In this document: positions 1 to 7,670 of the stretch, one piece after another
Layout: each line of letters begins with the position of its first letter
Numbering within the stretch: position 1 is the first letter of the stretch
Assembly: GCA_044426085.1 (NCBI GenBank)
Contig: JAWXUU010000009.1
Coordinates: 50,019-114,018, forward strand
Reading direction: 5' to 3'
Length of the DNA stretch: 64,000 nucleotides
DNA from: JAWXUU01 sp044426085
Lineage (GTDB): Bacteria > Bacillota > Clostridia > Christensenellales > CAMQZB01
Notes under the pieces: model-generated
Seen by the model: only the letters and a program-made list of their open reading frames with translations
Told to the model about the DNA's origin: nothing
Databases searched by the model: none
Program-made: the position numbers and the translations under genes

Positions 1-987
1 CATTTTTGCAGCAACAGCGTCGTCTTGTTCAGTAACACCGAAACATCTTCTTGCTAGTTTAGCCCATCTTGCAGGCAAAACATCAGCCATCAATTCAAGG
101 TATGGTGGCATAACGATAGTCATTCCTCTGCCGTGTGCCAAATCATAGACTCCGCTTAGCGGCATTTCGATTGAGTGCATTGGAATGCAACCTGTTCTTC
201 CAAGCGCTTGGATACCTGACCAACCGAAGATTGAGCAAAGCGCGAGTTGACCACGAACTTCCAAATCTTTTGGATTTTCCAAAACTTTCACGAAATTTTC
301 TTTGAGCGTGAGAATCATGCCTTCTGTTTGTCTGTCTGCAAATTCTGATTCTGCATGGCTTGAAAGGTAATGTTCGATTAGATGTGAGAAGATATCAAGA
401 CAGCAATCTTTTGTGATTGAAACTGGCACTGATGTGAGCAAAGCTGGATCAAGAAGAGCCACTTTTGGGTATCTATATGGAGAGCGAGAGAAGCTTTTTT
501 CGCCTGTTTCGCTGTTTGTTAGAACGCCACCCGCGTTACATTCTGAACCTGAAGCTGAGATTGTTGGAATAGCGATGATTGGGAATGCACCAGTATATTC
601 TCTTGGCACTCTGCTTCCAAGAACAACGTAGTCCCAACATTTTCCACCTGAATATGCAACAGCTGCGATATATTTTGAACCGTCGATAACACTTCCGCCA
701 CCAAGCGCAACAACAAAGTCGCAGTTTTCAGCTTTGAACATATCAACAGCTTTGTCGATTGTGTGTTCTTTTGGGTTTGGTTCGATACCAGTGAATGTCA
801 CAAATTCGATACCAGCTTCTGTTAGTGATGCTTCAACAGTGTCGATGATTGGATCAAGGAAACCGCCTCTTGCATACGTTGCAATCATTGCTTTCTTGCC
901 GTATGCTTTTGCGATTGTGCCAAGTTCTTTGACTCTGCCTTCACCATAAACAAGTTCTGTTGGAAAATTCCAATTAAAATTAGTCAT
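1..987 (-). CDS. Iron-containing alcohol dehydrogenase, 3' end outside window
   Basis: This is a group III (BdhA/YqhD-like) iron-dependent alcohol dehydrogenase that would interconvert aldehydes and alcohols with NAD(P)H in the cytoplasm. The window holds the first 329 residues; the C-terminus runs off the left edge. Visible marks are the nucleotide-binding GGGSVIDGSK stretch, the NPKE turn before it, and the metal-ligand regions LDIFSHLIEH and YDLAHGRGM with Asp and His ligands. The ATG at 987 has GAGGAG upstream and a TTGCAA-N17-TATAAT promoter. A second, diverged member of the family lies at 2412-3596, so the two are paralogues rather than a tandem duplicate. Substrate cannot be told from sequence. 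Confidence 0.93.
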   Translation of the reverse strand, partial: MTNFNWNFPTELVYGEGRVKELGTIAKAYGKKAMIATYARGGFLDPIIDTVEASLTEAGIEFVTFTGIEPNPKEHTIDKAVDMFKAENCDFVVALGGGSVIDGSKYIAAVAYSGGKCWDYVVLGSRVPREYTGAFPIIAIPTISASGSECNAGGVLTNSETGEKSFSRSPYRYPKVALLDPALLTSVPVSITKDCCLDIFSHLIEHYLSSHAESEFADRQTEGMILTLKENFVKVLENPKDLEVRGQLALCSIFGWSGIQALGRTGCIPMHSIEMPLSGVYDLAHGRGMTIVMPPYLELMADVLPARWAKLARRCFGVTEQDDAVAAKM

Positions 988-1026
988 ATAATACTCCTCA
1001 GATTTTATTTTTTATATTCGACAATA

Positions 1027-1055
1027 ATTATACAGCATTTTTTTGCATTTTGCAA
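1027..1055 (-). promoter_or_regulatory. Promoter of the left-edge alcohol dehydrogenase
   Basis: On the minus strand TTGCAA (1050-1055) is followed after 17 bases by a perfect TATAAT (1027-1032). It sits about 40 bases before the start codon at 987, which fits a sigma-A-type promoter with a short leader. Confidence 0.7.
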
Positions 1056-1124
1056 TGGTTTTTTATATTTTTATAAAAATTAACCAATTAAACAAAAGCT
1101 TTGCGCCATTGCTTTTAATCTAGC

Positions 1125-1326
1125 TTATTCTTCATATTCGCCGTATTCGCAACCTATGTTTTTCGCTTTGATTTCATCGATTAGTTCGTTGCCTTTATAG
1201 AGTTTGATTGTGCCGACGCCGTTTCCGCCGTTCCAGAGGCGCTTGTGGTGTTTTTCGCCGTCTGGCGATTCATAGTTCACCTGTCAACATGAATGCATTT
1301 CTGTTTATATCGCTTTTATTAAACAT
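1125..1326 (-). pseudogene. Small gene with an apparent frameshift
   Basis: Reading the minus strand from ATG at 1326 (GTGGTGAT just upstream) gives MFNKSDINRNAFMLTGEL, then a stop at 1270-1272. One base away the reading continues as a protein-like frame with ESPDGEKHHKRLWNGG and GNGVGTIKLYKGNELIDEI, ending GEYEE at a TAA at 1125-1127. The total is 202 bases, one more than a multiple of three, and dropping one A near 1273 joins the halves into a 66-residue acidic/basic protein. Alternatives are a GTG-started 51-residue ORF using only the second frame, a sequencing error, or programmed frameshifting. It follows the Fe-S protein at 1343 closely and is probably in its operon. I recognise no family. 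Confidence 0.5.
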
Positions 1327-1342
1327 ATATCACCACAAAAAG

Positions 1343-2224
1343 CTAGTTGTTATTTCTCATTTCTTCTAGTAACTCGGCATAGTCCTTTCCTAGCAGAATT
1401 TTTGTTGTTAAAACATCATCGTGTTTATAGTTATCTCTTGGGCGGAGCGTTCTTGCTTTTCCAGTGCATGTTGAAACACAAAGTCCGCAACCAAGGCATT
1501 TAGTGTGGTCGATGGTGCTTTTGCCATCTTCGCCAATGTTGCACGCTTTCACAAGGCAACGCTGAACACATTTACCACATTTTTCACCACCCTCGCAAAG
1601 GCTTGTATCTAGAAGCACAATTTCTGGACCAGCAGAGATTTCCTCTGTTCTGCCCGCCATATAACTTCTGAATGGCACGCAAATTTCACTGTCGCAATTG
1701 CACATAACAAATGACCATTTACCGCTTGCGTGGCAATAGAAAACATTGTGCATAAGCCCACATTCATTGAAATACATAACCATGTCTTTTGCTTCTTGCG
1801 CCGTTTTTATTATTTCGAACTTTTCTTTTATGCCGGTATGTTTCATATCCGTATACATATCGGCAGTATATAGAAGTGCCATATCTTTTTTTTCTGGCTG
1901 AGCACACCTTTTGAGCGCAGTTTGGCACACGCATTTTGTCACCGCCATTCGTGCTGTTAGATTGCCGATTTTCTCGCCGTATATAAAATCAATAAATCTG
2001 CATGCTGCTTCCGTTGAGATGATTATTCCCGCAGGAAGCGCCCTTGGTTTTTTCATTTTTACATATTTTGCTTTACGCTTTTCTGTTCTTAGCATATAAT
2101 CAGCGTATCTCAATAGATGCGGTTCGGAAACGCCATACCACCATTGCGTGAATTTTTGTTTTCGCGTTACCGATTTCAGCTCGCTTCCCGCAAGCACTAA
2201 CCCTTTTTCTTTATTATCCTTCAT
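1343..2224 (-). CDS. [4Fe-4S] dicluster-type protein, function unknown
   Basis: A 293-residue cytoplasmic iron-sulfur protein. The C-terminal part has a ferredoxin-like pair of Cys groups: C210, C216, C219, C223, C228 and then C243-x2-C246-x2-C249-x3-C253 (CLGCGLCVSTC). The N-terminal 200 residues hold further Cys (KCVCQ near 97-101, CGLMHNVFYCH, MCNCDSEIC) and resemble the variable domain of clostridial 4Fe-4S proteins that carry an extra cysteine cluster. It likely transfers electrons; the partner is unknown. Start ATG has GGGGGAT upstream and a perfect promoter. Flanking alcohol dehydrogenases make a link with alcohol or aldehyde metabolism possible, but that is only context. Confidence 0.8.
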   Translation of the reverse strand: MKDNKEKGLVLAGSELKSVTRKQKFTQWWYGVSEPHLLRYADYMLRTEKRKAKYVKMKKPRALPAGIIISTEAACRFIDFIYGEKIGNLTARMAVTKCVCQTALKRCAQPEKKDMALLYTADMYTDMKHTGIKEKFEIIKTAQEAKDMVMYFNECGLMHNVFYCHASGKWSFVMCNCDSEICVPFRSYMAGRTEEISAGPEIVLLDTSLCEGGEKCGKCVQRCLVKACNIGEDGKSTIDHTKCLGCGLCVSTCTGKARTLRPRDNYKHDDVLTTKILLGKDYAELLEEMRNNN

Positions 2225-2253
2225 AAAATCCCCCGAATTTATTACTTAGTTAA

Positions 2254-2282
2254 ATTATACCACTCAAAAATAGTACTGTCAA
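2254..2282 (-). promoter_or_regulatory. Consensus promoter of the Fe-S gene
   Basis: Minus strand TTGACA (2277-2282), 17-base spacer, TATAAT (2254-2259): every consensus base is present. It fires away from the promoter of the alcohol dehydrogenase at 2412, so this is a divergent intergenic region. Confidence 0.85.
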
Positions 2283-2339
2283 TACCACACAATAACCGAT
2301 TTGATTAAATTTTATTTTAAGTTAATATCAATTTCCATA

Positions 2340-2373
2340 TTGACAATTTGCATTTCTCGTTGTACACTATAAT
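2340..2373 (+). promoter_or_regulatory. Promoter of the second alcohol dehydrogenase
   Basis: TTGACA at 2340-2345 is followed after 17 bases by TACACT (2363-2368), overlapping a perfect TATAAT at 2368-2373 that would be 22 bases away. Either could be the -10 box. Ribosome site GGAGG is at about 2399, ten bases before the ATG. Confidence 0.6.
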
Positions 2374-2411
2374 AAGATAAAAATGTTATTTTTATATGGA
2401 GGAAAAAAATT

Positions 2412-3596
2412 ATGAGCAATTTCGTATTCTTGAGACCTACTAAAATCGTTTTTGAAAACAATGCTGAAGAGCAAACTGGGGCGCAACTTGAAAGCTTTGG
2501 TGCAAAAAAGGTTTTGATTCATTACGGTTCTGAAAGGGTTATCAAAACTGGACTTATGAAAAAAATAACTGATTCTTTAGACGCATGCAATATTGAATAC
2601 TTATTCCTTGGTGGCGTTGTGCCAAATCCACGCCTTTCGAAAGTTCACGAAGGGGTTGATATTTGCAAAAGTGAAGGGATAGATTTTATTCTTGCTGTTG
2701 GCGGAGGGTCTGTTATTGATTCTTCAAAAGCTATGTCGCTTGGCGCAAAATATGACGGTGATGTTTGGGATATTTTCGAAAGAAAAGCTGTTCCCACTTC
2801 TGCCCTTCCAATCGGATGTGTTTTGACAATTCCTGCTGCGGGAAGCGAGATGTCGACTGGCGCGGTTATCACTAAGGACGAAGGCATGCTTAAGCGTGAC
2901 TTTGGTTCTGATTTGATGCCTTGCAAATTTTCTATTTTGAACCCACTTCTCACACACACTTTGCCAAAAAGCGAAACTGTGAACGGCATTGTTGATATTC
3001 TTATGCACACACTTGAAAGATACTTCCACAGCTGTGAAGATTTCGACATCACCGACAGCATCGCTGAAGGGCTTTTGAAAAGCGTTATGAGAAACGGAAC
3101 AATCTTGATGACTGACCCTGGCAATGCAGCCGCAAGAGAAAGCATTATGTGGTCGGCAACACTTTCACACAACAACCTTACAGGTTGCGGAAGTGGTGGG
3201 GGCGATTGGTCTACACACAATATCGAACACGAGCTTAGCGGTCTTTTCGACGTTGCTCACGGCGCTGGACTTTCTTCTGTTTGGGGAAGCTGGGCAAGAT
3301 ACGTTCTTGATTCAAACCCACACAGACTTGCGAAATTTGCAGTGAATGTTATGGGCGTTGCACCACTTGCAACTGAAAACGAAACTGGACTTGCTGGCAT
3401 TGTTGCAATGGAAGAATACTTTGCAGGGCTTGGCGCACCAATTTCTATCACTCAACTTTTGGGTGAAAAAGAAGTTACTGATGAAGAAATCGACTTCATG
3501 GCAAGAAGTGCAACTCACTTTGAAACTCGCACGTTCGGAGCAATGAAAAAACTTGGAAAAGACGATATCGCAAAGATTTACACTATGGCGAGATAA
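2412..3596 (+). CDS. Iron-containing alcohol dehydrogenase
   Basis: A complete 394-residue group III iron-dependent alcohol dehydrogenase (butanol dehydrogenase/YqhD class). It has the coenzyme-binding GGGSVIDSSKAMS stretch near residue 98, the AAGSEMSTGAVI substrate-side loop, and metal-ligand regions GIVDILMHTLERY, NIEHELSGLFDVAHGAGL. Length is typical. It is transcribed alone: its own promoter and ribosome site lie upstream and a strong terminator lies 35 bases downstream. It differs clearly from the left-edge paralogue, which suggests different substrates or conditions. A role in fermentative NAD(P)H disposal is inferred from the family. Confidence 0.95.
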   Translation: MSNFVFLRPTKIVFENNAEEQTGAQLESFGAKKVLIHYGSERVIKTGLMKKITDSLDACNIEYLFLGGVVPNPRLSKVHEGVDICKSEGIDFILAVGGGSVIDSSKAMSLGAKYDGDVWDIFERKAVPTSALPIGCVLTIPAAGSEMSTGAVITKDEGMLKRDFGSDLMPCKFSILNPLLTHTLPKSETVNGIVDILMHTLERYFHSCEDFDITDSIAEGLLKSVMRNGTILMTDPGNAAARESIMWSATLSHNNLTGCGSGGGDWSTHNIEHELSGLFDVAHGAGLSSVWGSWARYVLDSNPHRLAKFAVNVMGVAPLATENETGLAGIVAMEEYFAGLGAPISITQLLGEKEVTDEEIDFMARSATHFETRTFGAMKKLGKDDIAKIYTMAR

Positions 3597-3630
3597 GGCT
3601 TCAAAAATCAAATTATTATCTGAAAATTAA

Positions 3631-3671
3631 AAATGTCAAGAGCAACAATCAAACTGCTCTTGACATTTTTT
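3631..3671 (+). terminator. Intrinsic terminator
   Basis: AAAATGTCAAGAGCA pairs with TGCTCTTGACATTTT around a 10-base loop and runs into T residues. It ends the alcohol dehydrogenase transcript; the A-rich left side lets it work for the minus strand as well. Confidence 0.9.
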
Positions 3672-3763
3672 TATTTGTTATATACTATTTTACATACCGT
3701 TTTATCACATGTTTAGTTTGCATGCTTTTACGTCTTGAGATAGGTCTTTTTCTTAGGAGTTTC

Positions 3764-3907
3764 CTATAAGATTACAAGTACTGTGCCGATGATAACGCTT
3801 AGAAGCAAAACCATTCCTAGCACATATACGCAACAACCCATTGGTCCTCTGCGACGATGATGATGTCTGCGTGGACCGCCACCGCCTCCTCTGTGTCCGT
3901 GATGCAT
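3764..3907 (-). CDS. His/Gly/Arg-rich single-span membrane microprotein
   Basis: A 47-residue ORF. The first 22 residues are almost all His, Gly and Arg (MHHGHRGGGGG, then RRHHHRRR), followed by one hydrophobic segment from about residue 26 to the C-terminus (CCVYVLGMVLLLSVIIGT). A GGGGGG-rich ribosome site lies eight bases before the ATG and a TTGAAA-N17-TATGAT promoter precedes it, so expression is credible. The basic N-terminus should stay in the cytoplasm, possibly binding metal or nucleic acid. I recognise no named family. It is monocistronic, between terminators and the PPC-domain gene. Confidence 0.7.
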   Translation of the reverse strand: MHHGHRGGGGGPRRHHHRRRGPMGCCVYVLGMVLLLSVIIGTVLVIL

Positions 3908-3937
3908 AAAATAAGCCCCCCTTTTTTTGTTACGTTT

Positions 3938-3966
3938 ATCATAACATATAAATATGCAAATTTCAA
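3938..3966 (-). promoter_or_regulatory. Promoter of the microprotein gene
   Basis: Minus strand TTGAAA (3961-3966), 17 bases, TATGAT (3938-3943), about 30 bases before the start codon at 3907. Confidence 0.65.
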
Positions 3967-3990
3967 TAGAGTTGTGAAATTACATTGCTT

Positions 3991-4383
3991 TTAGTTTGAT
4001 TTTTCAAAAATCAATTCGTCATACCCCGTTTCGCTGTCGAATTCGGTTTGGATTTTTACGCCATTTATTGGGGCGATAACAAGTTCGCACGTTGTGTTGA
4101 CAATACAGCCACAGACAAGGTGACCACCCACAACGGATAAATCTTCTTTTGAAAAACTTACGTGAAGGTGGGTTCTGTTTTTGGAAACAGTGCCCATAAC
4201 TGATATTATTTCCATATCTTGATTGATTGTTTGAAAGTTTACACCGCTTGCGTCGCGCACTGTTGCAGTTGAAACGCAACCCACAGCGCTGAGAACGACA
4301 CCGCATTCGATGTTGTTTTGATCTGCAATTTCTTGGATTTTTAAAAGTAGGTCGTCACCTCTTTTCAGTCTTTCACACCACAT
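3991..4383 (-). CDS. PPC/DUF296 domain protein
   Basis: A 130-residue protein of the PPC (DUF296) fold seen in plant AT-hook proteins and in many stand-alone bacterial proteins that form trimers. The family pattern is visible: LKRGDDLLLKIQEIA at the start, ECGVVLSAVGCVSTATVR, NRTHLHVSFS with its conserved His, and GGHLVCGCIVNTTCELVI. Function in bacteria is mostly unknown; some authors suggest DNA binding. I chose the ATG at 4383 because AAAGGAGAAGCC precedes it; a longer reading to 4434 would overlap the upstream gene. It follows adenine deaminase by 43 bases and is probably cotranscribed. Confidence 0.85.
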   Translation of the reverse strand: MWCERLKRGDDLLLKIQEIADQNNIECGVVLSAVGCVSTATVRDASGVNFQTINQDMEIISVMGTVSKNRTHLHVSFSKEDLSVVGGHLVCGCIVNTTCELVIAPINGVKIQTEFDSETGYDELIFEKSN

Positions 4384-4426
4384 GGCTTCTCCTTTTTTGC
4401 CTACGATTTTTTGCCTACGATTTGTT

Positions 4427-6199
4427 TTACGCAAAAAACGGAACGATTTTTTTGTTGTTTACATCAACAAGTCCCATGTCGCTCATCTTCACGTTTGGAA
4501 TAACTGGAAGCGCGAGTGTCACGATTCTCAAAAGTGGGTTGTGCATATCATCTAGCCCTGCTTTTTCAAGGTGTGTTTTCATTATTTCGCCCTGTCTTGC
4601 GACTTCTTCAATCGGCGCTGTGCTCATGAGTCCACCGACGTTTAAAGTGATTGTTGCTTGCAATTTATTATCGTATGCCATAGCCATGCCACCGCCACTT
4701 TCCACGAGTGCTTTTGTTGCGATAAGAGCATTTTCCGCGTTGTCGTAAACGATTGTTAGGTTGTGGGAATCGTGAGAAATTGTTGAAGCTTGCGCGCCGA
4801 AGTTTGTGCCAAAGTTGCGAACAATTCCGTATCCGATTGTGCCGTTGCCATACCTGTTCAAGATTGCAATAAACTTCAAGTTGTTATCGTTTGAGATGTC
4901 GATATAGCCGTCAACCACGTTCAAACTTTCAACTTCGCAAGTTGTCATTGCAAGGGTGTGGTCTGGATATGTCATGACGTTCACATCAACTTTGCCGTTT
5001 TGGATTGGTGCTTTAAATTTGAATGTTTCCAAATCAAAATCAGGGATGTTCATAGAATTTTTGCTTTCAAGCGGGTAAGATTTTTCTTCGATTTCCGCTG
5101 TGAGCTTTCCATTTTCTGCAACCAATTCACCTTTATAAAATACTTTTGTTGGTTTTATGTGGGTGATTTCCTTTGTTAGAATCATATCGGCGATATACCC
5201 CGGCGCAATCGCACCAAGGTTTTCGATTTTCGCTTCTCTTGCGTTGTTATACGTTGCTGATTTGATTGCAGTTATTGGATCAAGACCGTATTCTATCAAG
5301 TTGTTCACAACCACGTTCATGTGACCGTCTTTGATGATATCATCGGCTTCTCTATCGTCGGTGCAAACGCAATAGTTATCCAAGAACTTCATGCCTTTTA
5401 TGCCTTCAATACTATCCTTGCCGTTTTTTGCAATAGAACTTTCCCTTGCATCAACAGACATGCCTATGCGGAGCTTTTCTCTGAATTCGCTTGGCAATCT
5501 TGATTCGTGGCACGTTCTTGCACCGCCGATTGCGTAGGCTGAAAGTATTCTGCCAGAAATGAAAGGTGCGTGACCTTGAAGGTATAGTCCGTTTTCTCTT
5601 GCTGAATCCATGATGTTCATCATTCTATCTTCACCGTTCACAACGGCGATGAAGTCCATAACTTCTGCAAGTCCGATAACCCTTTCAAGTTTTGCAAGTC
5701 TTTCAATTTCCGGAACGAGAAAAACTGCACCGGAATTTTCCAAACCTGGAACGGCGGGAACGCAAGACGGGATGTTTATCAGTTGACGCATTGGCAAATC
5801 TTCGCTTGAATCGTGCATATAATGAACTGCTTCTTCGCCAAACACGTTTGAAATTTCGTGTGGGTCTGTTATGATTGTTGTTGTTCCGTGAGGCACAACG
5901 CCCTTTGCAAAGTGGCGCGGTGTGAGCATAGAACTTTCGATGTGGATGTGGGCATCGATAAGGCCTGGAATAAGATATTCACCGCCGCAATCGATGATTT
6001 CTTTTGCGTTGATATCTTTTCCGCAATTTTCAATTTCTACATGCGCGATAAAACCGTCGAACACATAGACGTCACATGGGTATATTTCGCCCGTTAGCAC
6101 GTTTACAAGTTGAACGTTTGAAAGGCATTTATCCGCTGGAATTTTGCCCATTGCACACGCGAGAAGTGCTCTTCTATCTTTTGGCTGTGTATTAATCAT
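4427..6199 (-). CDS. adeC: Adenine deaminase
   Basis: A 590-residue AdeC-type adenine deaminase of the amidohydrolase superfamily, converting adenine to hypoxanthine and ammonia in purine salvage. Metal-site motifs are DAHIHIESS near residue 97 and QGHAP near 208, with the catalytic Asp region CTDDRE near 280; the C-terminal part carries the Ade-specific domain with HDSHN and GGGMAMA. Length matches the family. Start ATG has AAAGGGGGATA upstream. The promoter at 6281-6309 leads into a hairpin-containing leader. Ammonia release links it loosely with the nitrogen genes at 17-23 kb, though it is not in their operon. Confidence 0.95.
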   Translation of the reverse strand: MINTQPKDRRALLACAMGKIPADKCLSNVQLVNVLTGEIYPCDVYVFDGFIAHVEIENCGKDINAKEIIDCGGEYLIPGLIDAHIHIESSMLTPRHFAKGVVPHGTTTIITDPHEISNVFGEEAVHYMHDSSEDLPMRQLINIPSCVPAVPGLENSGAVFLVPEIERLAKLERVIGLAEVMDFIAVVNGEDRMMNIMDSARENGLYLQGHAPFISGRILSAYAIGGARTCHESRLPSEFREKLRIGMSVDARESSIAKNGKDSIEGIKGMKFLDNYCVCTDDREADDIIKDGHMNVVVNNLIEYGLDPITAIKSATYNNAREAKIENLGAIAPGYIADMILTKEITHIKPTKVFYKGELVAENGKLTAEIEEKSYPLESKNSMNIPDFDLETFKFKAPIQNGKVDVNVMTYPDHTLAMTTCEVESLNVVDGYIDISNDNNLKFIAILNRYGNGTIGYGIVRNFGTNFGAQASTISHDSHNLTIVYDNAENALIATKALVESGGGMAMAYDNKLQATITLNVGGLMSTAPIEEVARQGEIMKTHLEKAGLDDMHNPLLRIVTLALPVIPNVKMSDMGLVDVNNKKIVPFFA

Positions 6200-6221
6200 A
6201 TTATCCCCCTTTATGGCAACA

Positions 6222-6240
6222 GCCCATAAAAATTATGGGC
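6222..6240 (-). promoter_or_regulatory. Hairpin in the adenine deaminase leader
   Basis: GCCCATAA and TTATGGGC pair perfectly around three bases, just ahead of the ribosome site. An alternative pairing of ATGG with CCAT (6214-6237) would compete with it and lies next to the AAAGGGGG site, so the leader may control translation. No known purine aptamer core is visible here. Confidence 0.45.
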
Positions 6241-6280
6241 GATGCTTGTTTTTTGTTTTTAAATTTATATCTTTATATTT

Positions 6281-6309
6281 ATTATAACAACAGCAATTGC
6301 GTTTGTCAA
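6281..6309 (-). promoter_or_regulatory. Promoter of the adenine deaminase operon
   Basis: Minus strand TTGACA (6304-6309), 17 bases, TATAAT (6281-6286): a full consensus match, giving a leader of about 75 bases. Confidence 0.85.
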
Positions 6310-6429
6310 TACTTTTGGTTTTGATAAAATCACCAAAGCGTAAAAATCAAAAATTGCACATGTAGATTTTAAAGGCAATAGATGTGGCAGGCACTATGTT
6401 AACGCTCCGTGCAACCCATTCTAAATTGA

Positions 6430-6490
6430 AAGCACGAGCGAAGCGAGTGCATTACCACAATTTTTAATTTTCAATTTTCAATTTTTAATT
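6430..6490 (-). repeat. AT-ladder dispersed repeat, copy 1
   Basis: Reading the minus strand: several AATTAAAA/AATTGAAA units, then TTGTGGTAATGCACTCGC and TTCGCTCGTGCTTTC. The same layout recurs near 9.2, 26.7, 29.6, 29.8, 63.6 and 63.7 kb. The GC-rich part is an imperfect inverted repeat (GCAC...GTGC). This copy abuts the stop codon of the permease gene. Confidence 0.75.
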
Positions 6491-7502
6491 ATACAAACAT
6501 ATATTGGAAAAAGTTGAAAAGATATCCAACCGTGATTATTCCCACTGTGCAGATTGCAATAAAAAGGGCTAGGAGTTTTGGTTTTACTGCTTTTTTCAGC
6601 ATTATCATCGACGGAAGGGAAAGTGCTGTTACCGCCATCATGAATGATAGGATTGTGCCAAGTTGCGCGCCTTTTGCAAGTAGCGCTTCGGCAACGGGGA
6701 TTGTGCCGAAGATATCGGCATACATTGGCACGCCAACAAGCGTTGCGAGAATCACACCGAATGGATTGTTGCTTCCCAAAACTGCGGAAACCCAATCTTC
6801 TGGTATCCAGTTGTGGATTATCGCGCCGATACCAACGCCGATAAGAATATATACAAAAACCTTTTTGAAAGTTGCGACAACTTGGTCTTTTGCGTATATC
6901 GCCCTATCTTTTTTTGTTAGCGATTGGGCTTGCGTTTCTACATACTGCGCTTGCATGATATAGCTTTCGACATATTTTTCCATGCCGAGTTTTTGAATCA
7001 GCGTTCCGCCGAGAATGGCAATCACAAGACCGATTAAAACATATGCAACGGCAACTTTCCAACCAAATATGCTCATAAGCAAAACAAGGCTTCCCAAATC
7101 CACCATTGGTGAAGAAATCAAGAATGAAAAAGTTACGCCAACGGGAAGACCCGCGCTTGTGAATCCCATAAACAGCGGGATTGAAGAACAAGAACAAAAT
7201 GGCGTTACTGTTCCGAGAAGTGCGGAAACTGCGTTTGCGCCAATCCCTTTATATTTGCCGAGAATTTTTTTGCTTCTTTCAGGCGGGAAAAAACTTTGAA
7301 TGTACGATATAACAAAAATCAGCGTGCACAATAGTATTGTGATTTTTATCACGTCGTAGATAAAAAATTGCAGACTTCCGCCCCACTGACTGTATACGTC
7401 CACACCAAGGCTTGTGAGCCCACTTGAAACTAGGTCATTAAGCCAGCTCATGCCCAAAATTTGATATTGGAAAAAATTCCAAATGTTTGTTATTGTTTGC
7501 AT
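6489..7502 (-). CDS. ArsP/YraQ-family permease
   Basis: A 337-residue multi-span membrane protein of the UPF0718/DUF318 family (YraQ, ArsP). The hallmark TPFCSCSSIPLF loop, with C103 and C105, and the GLPVGVTFSFLISSPMVD helix are present, and a second repeat carries GVPMYADIFGTIPVAEALL. Relatives export organoarsenicals or other thiol-reactive compounds. About eight membrane spans are visible with a charged cytoplasmic loop near residues 170-200. It has GGAGAA upstream and its promoter is overlapped by palindromes of ArsR-operator type, although no ArsR gene is in the window. Substrate is an inference from family only. Confidence 0.88.
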   Translation of the reverse strand: MQTITNIWNFFQYQILGMSWLNDLVSSGLTSLGVDVYSQWGGSLQFFIYDVIKITILLCTLIFVISYIQSFFPPERSKKILGKYKGIGANAVSALLGTVTPFCSCSSIPLFMGFTSAGLPVGVTFSFLISSPMVDLGSLVLLMSIFGWKVAVAYVLIGLVIAILGGTLIQKLGMEKYVESYIMQAQYVETQAQSLTKKDRAIYAKDQVVATFKKVFVYILIGVGIGAIIHNWIPEDWVSAVLGSNNPFGVILATLVGVPMYADIFGTIPVAEALLAKGAQLGTILSFMMAVTALSLPSMIMLKKAVKPKLLALFIAICTVGIITVGYLFNFFQYMFV

Positions 7503-7522
7503 CGGTTCTCCTTATTTATGTT

Positions 7523-7544
7523 CATATCAAAAAATATTGATGTG
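7523..7544. promoter_or_regulatory. Operator-like palindrome, promoter-distal
   Basis: CATATCAA, six bases, TTGATGTG: seven of eight arm positions match the perfect palindrome at 7578-7599. It lies in the permease leader about 20 bases before the start codon. Confidence 0.6.
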
Positions 7545-7558
7545 TGATTTTTGTTTTT

Positions 7559-7577
7559 AGCTGTCAACCGACAGCTT
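7559..7577. promoter_or_regulatory. Inverted repeat between the two operators
   Basis: AGCTGTC, four bases, GACAGCT, midway between the two CATATCAA palindromes. It could form a leader hairpin in the permease mRNA or be a separate protein site. Confidence 0.45.
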
Positions 7578-7599
7578 CATATCAAAATATCTTGATATG
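7578..7599. promoter_or_regulatory. Perfect operator palindrome at the permease promoter
   Basis: CATATCAA-N6-TTGATATG, a perfect 8-base-arm palindrome starting four bases after the -10 box of the permease promoter. Spacing and sequence resemble ArsR/SmtB-family operators (ATCAA-N6-TTGAT), where metalloid or thiol stress releases the repressor. Its position would block transcription when bound. Confidence 0.65.
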
Positions 7600-7602
7600 A
7601 GT

Positions 7603-7631
7603 ATTATATGCTTTTGAAATCTAAAAGTCAA
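7603..7631 (-). promoter_or_regulatory. Permease promoter
   Basis: Minus strand TTGACT (7626-7631), 17 bases, TATAAT (7603-7608), directly upstream of the operator palindrome. Confidence 0.8.
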
Positions 7632-7670
7632 GCGAAAAGATTTGATTGGCGAAAAATAAAAAGCTAAAAA

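Noticed and set aside
2645..3220. Long antisense frame of 191 codons opposite the alcohol dehydrogenase
   Set aside because: It lies fully inside a well-supported gene in the other direction, has no ribosome site and its translation has no protein-like conservation. The same applies to the frames at 15333-15797 and 21668-22249.
4390..4425. Tandem TTTTTTGCCTACGA duplication between the PPC gene and adenine deaminase
   Set aside because: It is a simple two-copy duplication in the intercistronic spacer with no further structure.
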